From NCBI GenBank assembly GCA_001311585.1, contig BBBN01000028.1, positions 1-11,589 on the forward strand: 11,589 nucleotides of DNA, given 5' to 3'. The DNA comes from Thermus sp. JCM 17653. Lineage in GTDB: Bacteria > Deinococcota > Deinococci > Deinococcales > Thermaceae. Below are positions 9,177 to 11,589 of this stretch, piece by piece (position 1 is the first letter of the stretch; each line of letters begins with the position of its first letter). A model generated the notes under the pieces. The model worked only from the letters and a program-made list of their open reading frames with translations, was not told the origin of the DNA and searched no databases. Position numbers and translations under genes: made by a program.

Positions 9177-9840
9177 TCACCCGTCCATCACTAGGGGAAA
9201 GAGGAGGGCGCTGGCCGTCACGTAGACGGCATCAAACACTAGGAGAAGCTGCCACCAGGAGGCCACCTCCCCTAAAGGAAGCCCCTCCAAAAGCCCCGCC
9301 GTGGCCCGCACCGAGGCCAGGACCACGGGGACCACCAGGGAGAAGAGGAGAAGGGGCAGAAGGGCCTCCCGCCCCCTAAGCCGAGCGAGAAGCCCGGCGT
9401 AGAAGGTGGCCACGCTGGCGTAGCCAGGGTACCCAGGGCCAGGGTGAGGAGGAGAGGAAGCCCCTTTTCCAGGGGCAGGTAGAAAAGCCCTGCGGCCAAG
9501 AGGAGGGCGAGAAGGCCTGCGGGCAGGAGGAGGAGCATCTGGAAAAGGAGCTTGCCGAAGTAGATCCACTCCTTCCCCCCGGGGGCGAGGAGCAGGTCCT
9601 CCAGGGTGCCCTCCTCCACCTCCAAGCAAAGGCCCGGGTGGAGAGGAGGGTGGCGAGGAAAGCCAGGGCCACCCACAAGACCCCGGGGGCCGCCCGGCGC
9701 AGAAGGGCCTCCTCGGGCCCCAGGGCCAGGGCCATGACGAACAGGTTCACCCCGAGGAAGGCCAGAAGGGAAAGGAGGCCGGAGCGGTCCCGGACCTCGA
9801 GGCGCAGGTCCCGAAGGGCCAAAAGCCAGACCCGCCTCAT
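9177..9840 (-). CDS. ccmB: Heme exporter membrane subunit CcmB (two frame breaks)
   Basis: About 221 residues after repair, with about six membrane helices, the family's usual size. It is the membrane partner of the CcmA ATPase in the CcmABCD complex that releases heme-loaded CcmE. Typical features are the N-terminal cytoplasmic start RRVWLLALRDLRLEVRDRSG, the stretch LEVEEGTLEDLLLAPGGKEW after the first helices, and the C-terminal helices FSLVVPVVLASVRATAGLLE and WWQLLLVFDAVYVTASALLF. One base appears lost near 9633 (T run) and one near 9432 (G run). It starts 41 nt after ccmA and ends 52 nt before ccmC. Confidence 0.93.
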
Positions 9841-9864
9841 ACCCCGCCCGAGGATTTTGCCGGG

Positions 9865-9881
9865 GCCAGCATGGGGCGGTA
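9865..9881. repeat. Partial copy of the 1272-1304 element between ccmA and ccmB
   Basis: GCCAGCATGGGGCGGTA matches 1288-1304 in 16 of 17 positions. Here only one arm of the inverted repeat is present, so no hairpin of the same type forms. It lies in the 41-nt gap between ccmA and ccmB. Confidence 0.4.
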
Positions 9882-10450
9882 TCACGCCCCCCCCAGCTCC
9901 AGGGCCCGGTGGGCCACCGCCTCGGCCAAGGCCCGGTCGTGGGTGGCCAGGACCACCGCCGCCCCCTTCTGGGCCTCCCGGAGTTTCCAGAAGAAGGGCC
10001 CTCCCCTCCTGGTCCAGGGCGGTTTCCGGCTCGTCCAGAAGCCAGAGGTCCGGCCGCAAGAGGGTGAGGCGGGCCAGGGCCAGGCGCTTCTTCATCCCGC
10101 TGGAAAAGGCGGAAAGGGGGAGGTCCGCGGGGAGGCCAAACCGGGCCAAGGCCCCCTTCCAGTCCCCCCCCCGCCCCGTGGAAGGCCAGGTCAAAGAGGA
10201 GGTGCTCCCGGGCGGTGAGGCGCCGGTGGAAGGCCGGGGGGTTGGGGAGGAAGAGGGCCCGGCCTCGGCGCTCCACCCGGCCCCGGGTGGGCTTCAAAAG
10301 CCCCGCCATGAGCCTTAAGAGGGTGGTCTTGCCCGAGCCGTTGGGGCCGAGGAGGGCCACCACCTCCCCCCGGTCCAGGGAGAGGCTCAGGTCCCGGACC
10401 ACCCAGTCCCGTCCGAAGCGTTTGGAGAGGGCCTCGAGGCGAAGGAGCAT
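9882..10450 (-). CDS. ccmA: Heme exporter ATP-binding subunit CcmA (two frame breaks)
   Basis: ABC ATPase of about 188 residues after repair. Visible elements: Walker A GPNGSGKTT (35-43), a Q-loop region replaced by LFLPNPPAFHRRLTAREHLLF, the ABC signature SAFSSGMKKRLALARL, Walker B LWLLDEPETALD, and the H-loop VVLATHDRALAEAVAHRALE near the end. CcmA drives release of holo-CcmE from CcmC/D together with CcmB. The two breaks, near 10156 (run of nine C on the plus strand) and 10005, each look like one base too many, unlike the losses elsewhere. TGA is at 9882-9884. This is the first ccm gene of the cluster, 50 nt after ccdA. Confidence 0.93.
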
Positions 10451-10459
10451 GCCTAACCC

Positions 10460-10465
10460 AGTCTA
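10460..10465 (-). promoter_or_regulatory. Possible internal -10 box before ccmA
   Basis: The minus strand has TAGACT 9 nt before the ccmA ATG, in the 50-nt gap after ccdA, which would give a nearly leaderless transcript. No convincing -35 hexamer is visible. Confidence 0.3.
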
Positions 10466-10500
10466 AACCTCATGAACAGGGGAAAAGCCTTCCGGGGGCC

Positions 10501-11169
10501 TCACAGGTACTTTTGCAACCACTCCGGCGTGATGCGCAGGAAGAAGGTGTTGAGGGCGGTGAAGGTATCGGTGAGGAGCAGGACCCCCACCAGGATCAGG
10601 ACCACCCCGGCGAAGAGCTCCACGTAGTGGGAAAGGCGCCCCGCCCGCCTTAACCACCCCTTCACCCGCTCGGCGAAGAGGGCCACCAGGAGAAAGGGGA
10701 CGGCAAGCCCCAGGATGTAGGCCAGGAGAAACCCCACCCCCCCGCCCACGGCGGTGAGGGTGAGGATGGCCCCCAGGATGGGACCGATGCAGGGGGTCCA
10801 GCCCAGGCCCAAGGTGGCCCCGAGGAGGAAGGCCCCCAAGGGGCGGCCTGTCTCCCCCTCGTAGCGCAGGGAAACCCCCCACCTGGGCCTGAGGCCCAGC
10901 ATGTAGAGCCCGAAGAGGACGAGGACCACCCCCCCGATGCGGGCCAGGGTCTGCCGGTGCTCAAAGAGGAGCCCCCCGAGGAAGGTGAAGGGCAGGCCCA
11001 GGAGGAAAAAGACCGCCCCAAAGCCCAGGATGAAGAAGATGGCGTTGAAAAGGGGCGCCCCCTTTCCCCCCCCAGGTAGAAGAGGTAGGTGGGCACCAGG
11101 GGAAGGACGCAAGGGGAGAGGAAGGAGAGCACCCCTGCAAAAAAAGGCCGCCGCCAGGGAAAGGTTCAT
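10501..11169 (-). CDS. ccdA: CcdA-type thiol-disulfide transporter (two frame breaks)
   Basis: About 222 residues, six membrane helices, related to the central domain of DsbD. It moves electrons from cytoplasmic thioredoxin across the membrane to CcmG. Both redox cysteines sit in the expected pseudo-repeat motifs: VLSFLSPCVLPLVPTYLF in the first helix and GWTPCIGPILGAILTL in the fourth. Other helices include AIFFILGFGAVFFLLGLPFT and GGVVLVLFGLYMLGL. The frame is shifted within the first 45 codons: one A too many in the plus-strand run near 11142 and one G lost near 11070. It starts 9 nt after the upstream cytochrome gene, with GGAGG before the ATG, so it probably belongs to the same operon. 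Confidence 0.93.
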   Translation of the reverse strand: MNLSLAAAFFCRGALLPLPLRPSPGAHLPLLPGGGKGAPLFNAIFFILGFGAVFFLLGLPFTFLGGLLFEHRQTLARIGGVVLVLFGLYMLGLRPRWGVSLRYEGETGRPLGAFLLGATLGLGWTPCIGPILGAILTLTAVGGGVGFLLAYILGLAVPFLLVALFAERVKGWLRRAGRLSHYVELFAGVVLILVGVLLLTDTFTALNTFFLRITPEWLQKYL

Positions 11170-11178
11170 GCCTCCATC

Positions 11179-11589
11179 CTAGGGCAGGGTGAGCCAGGGA
11201 AAGCGGCGCTGGGTCTCGGGGTCCAGGTGGAGGAGCTCCCGGGCGGGCATCTTGAAGGTGGGCAGGGTCTTCTGGTTGACGGGGGTGTCGGCCTCGATGA
11301 TGCCGTTCATGTAGAGGAGGAAGGCCACCAGGTGGTAAACCTCCTCGTCCGTGAGGGTCCCCTCCTGCCCAAAGGGCATGGCCCGGCGGATGTAATCAAA
11401 GAGGGTGGTGGGGTACTGCCAGTAGTTGCCGATGGCGTACTCCACGGGCTCGGTGTCGGGGGTGATGGGGAAGGGCTCGGCCACCAGGCGGTTGAAGGGG
11501 TACCCCTCCCCCCGGGCCCCGTGGCAGGAGGCGCACTTCTCGGCGTAGATCCGTTCCCCCTCCCTCCACCCTCCCCTCCCCCGGGGCAG
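11179..11589 (-). CDS. c-type cytochrome, SoxD/SorB-like (N-terminus outside window)
   Basis: The last 136 residues of a class I cytochrome c; the frame stays open to the right edge. The heme site is YAEKCASCHGARGEG. The downstream block TTLFDYIRRAMPFGQEG, then LTDEEVYHLVAFLLYMNGII and TLPTFKMPARE, is the pattern of cytochrome subunits of sulfite dehydrogenase (SorB) and SoxD, which take electrons from a molybdenum enzyme. A Met in FKMPARE or RAMPFG may be the sixth heme ligand. If the assignment is right, a molybdopterin sulfite dehydrogenase gene may lie just beyond the edge. The cytochrome itself would be a client of the adjacent maturation system. It ends 9 nt before ccdA. Confidence 0.8.
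   Translation of the reverse strand: MPRGRGGWREGERIYAEKCASCHGARGEGYPFNRLVAEPFPITPDTEPVEYAIGNYWQYPTTLFDYIRRAMPFGQEGTLTDEEVYHLVAFLLYMNGIIEADTPVNQKTLPTFKMPARELLHLDPETQRRFPWLTLP

Overview
The window looks like a chromosomal piece of a Thermus species. Base composition is strongly G+C-rich with G/C at third codon positions. A 27-codon gene encodes the ribosomal protein Thx as I remember it from Thermus thermophilus, and TyrRS and S20 also closely resemble the Thermus proteins recalled from memory. Small differences (the S20 C-terminus, the TyrRS N-terminus) suggest a Thermus other than the standard T. thermophilus strains. No mobile element, CRISPR array, tRNA or rRNA was seen.

Layout. 1-478 (+) is the 3' part of a homoserine kinase gene. 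It overlaps a DUF4388 gene (463-1203, +). 1204-1376 is non-coding and holds two hairpins. The minus strand then carries thx and rpsT, with a good promoter just upstream of rpsT, and a small membrane-anchored protein of unknown function (1829-2206). That gene diverges from tyrS (2229-3522, +) across a 22-bp gap whose centre is a palindromic -10 box, AGTATACT, exactly 7 nt from both ATGs. tyrS converges on the last gene of a long minus-strand cluster, and their stop codons overlap.

The rest (3519-11589, minus strand, transcribed right to left) is a complete System I cytochrome c maturation cluster with electron-transfer genes at both ends: a SoxD/SorB-like c-type cytochrome (cut by the right edge), ccdA, ccmA, ccmB, ccmC, ccmD, ccmE, ccmF, ccmG, ccmH, a CcmI-like TPR protein fused to a cytochrome c domain, and a membrane-anchored Rieske protein. 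CcmABCD make and release holo-CcmE, CcmE carries heme, CcdA, CcmG and CcmH keep apocytochrome cysteines reduced, and CcmF with CcmH and the CcmI-like protein performs ligation. Seven consecutive junctions from ccmC to the Rieske gene overlap by 1 or 4 nt, so translation is probably coupled.

Quality warning. About 27 single-base frame breaks interrupt thrB, tyrS, the Rieske gene, the ccmI-like gene, ccmF, ccmE, ccmB, ccmA and ccdA. Most lie in or beside short G or C runs, and most are repaired by adding one base. Essential tyrS is hit five times, and repair gives exactly 432 codons. These are read here as sequencing errors, not pseudogenes; such genes are given as full spans with the break points stated.

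Most interesting points: the CcmI-like/cytochrome c fusion, a CcmG active site with three residues between its cysteines, the symmetric shared -10 box with apparently leaderless starts, and a Rieske protein encoded at the end of a maturation cluster.
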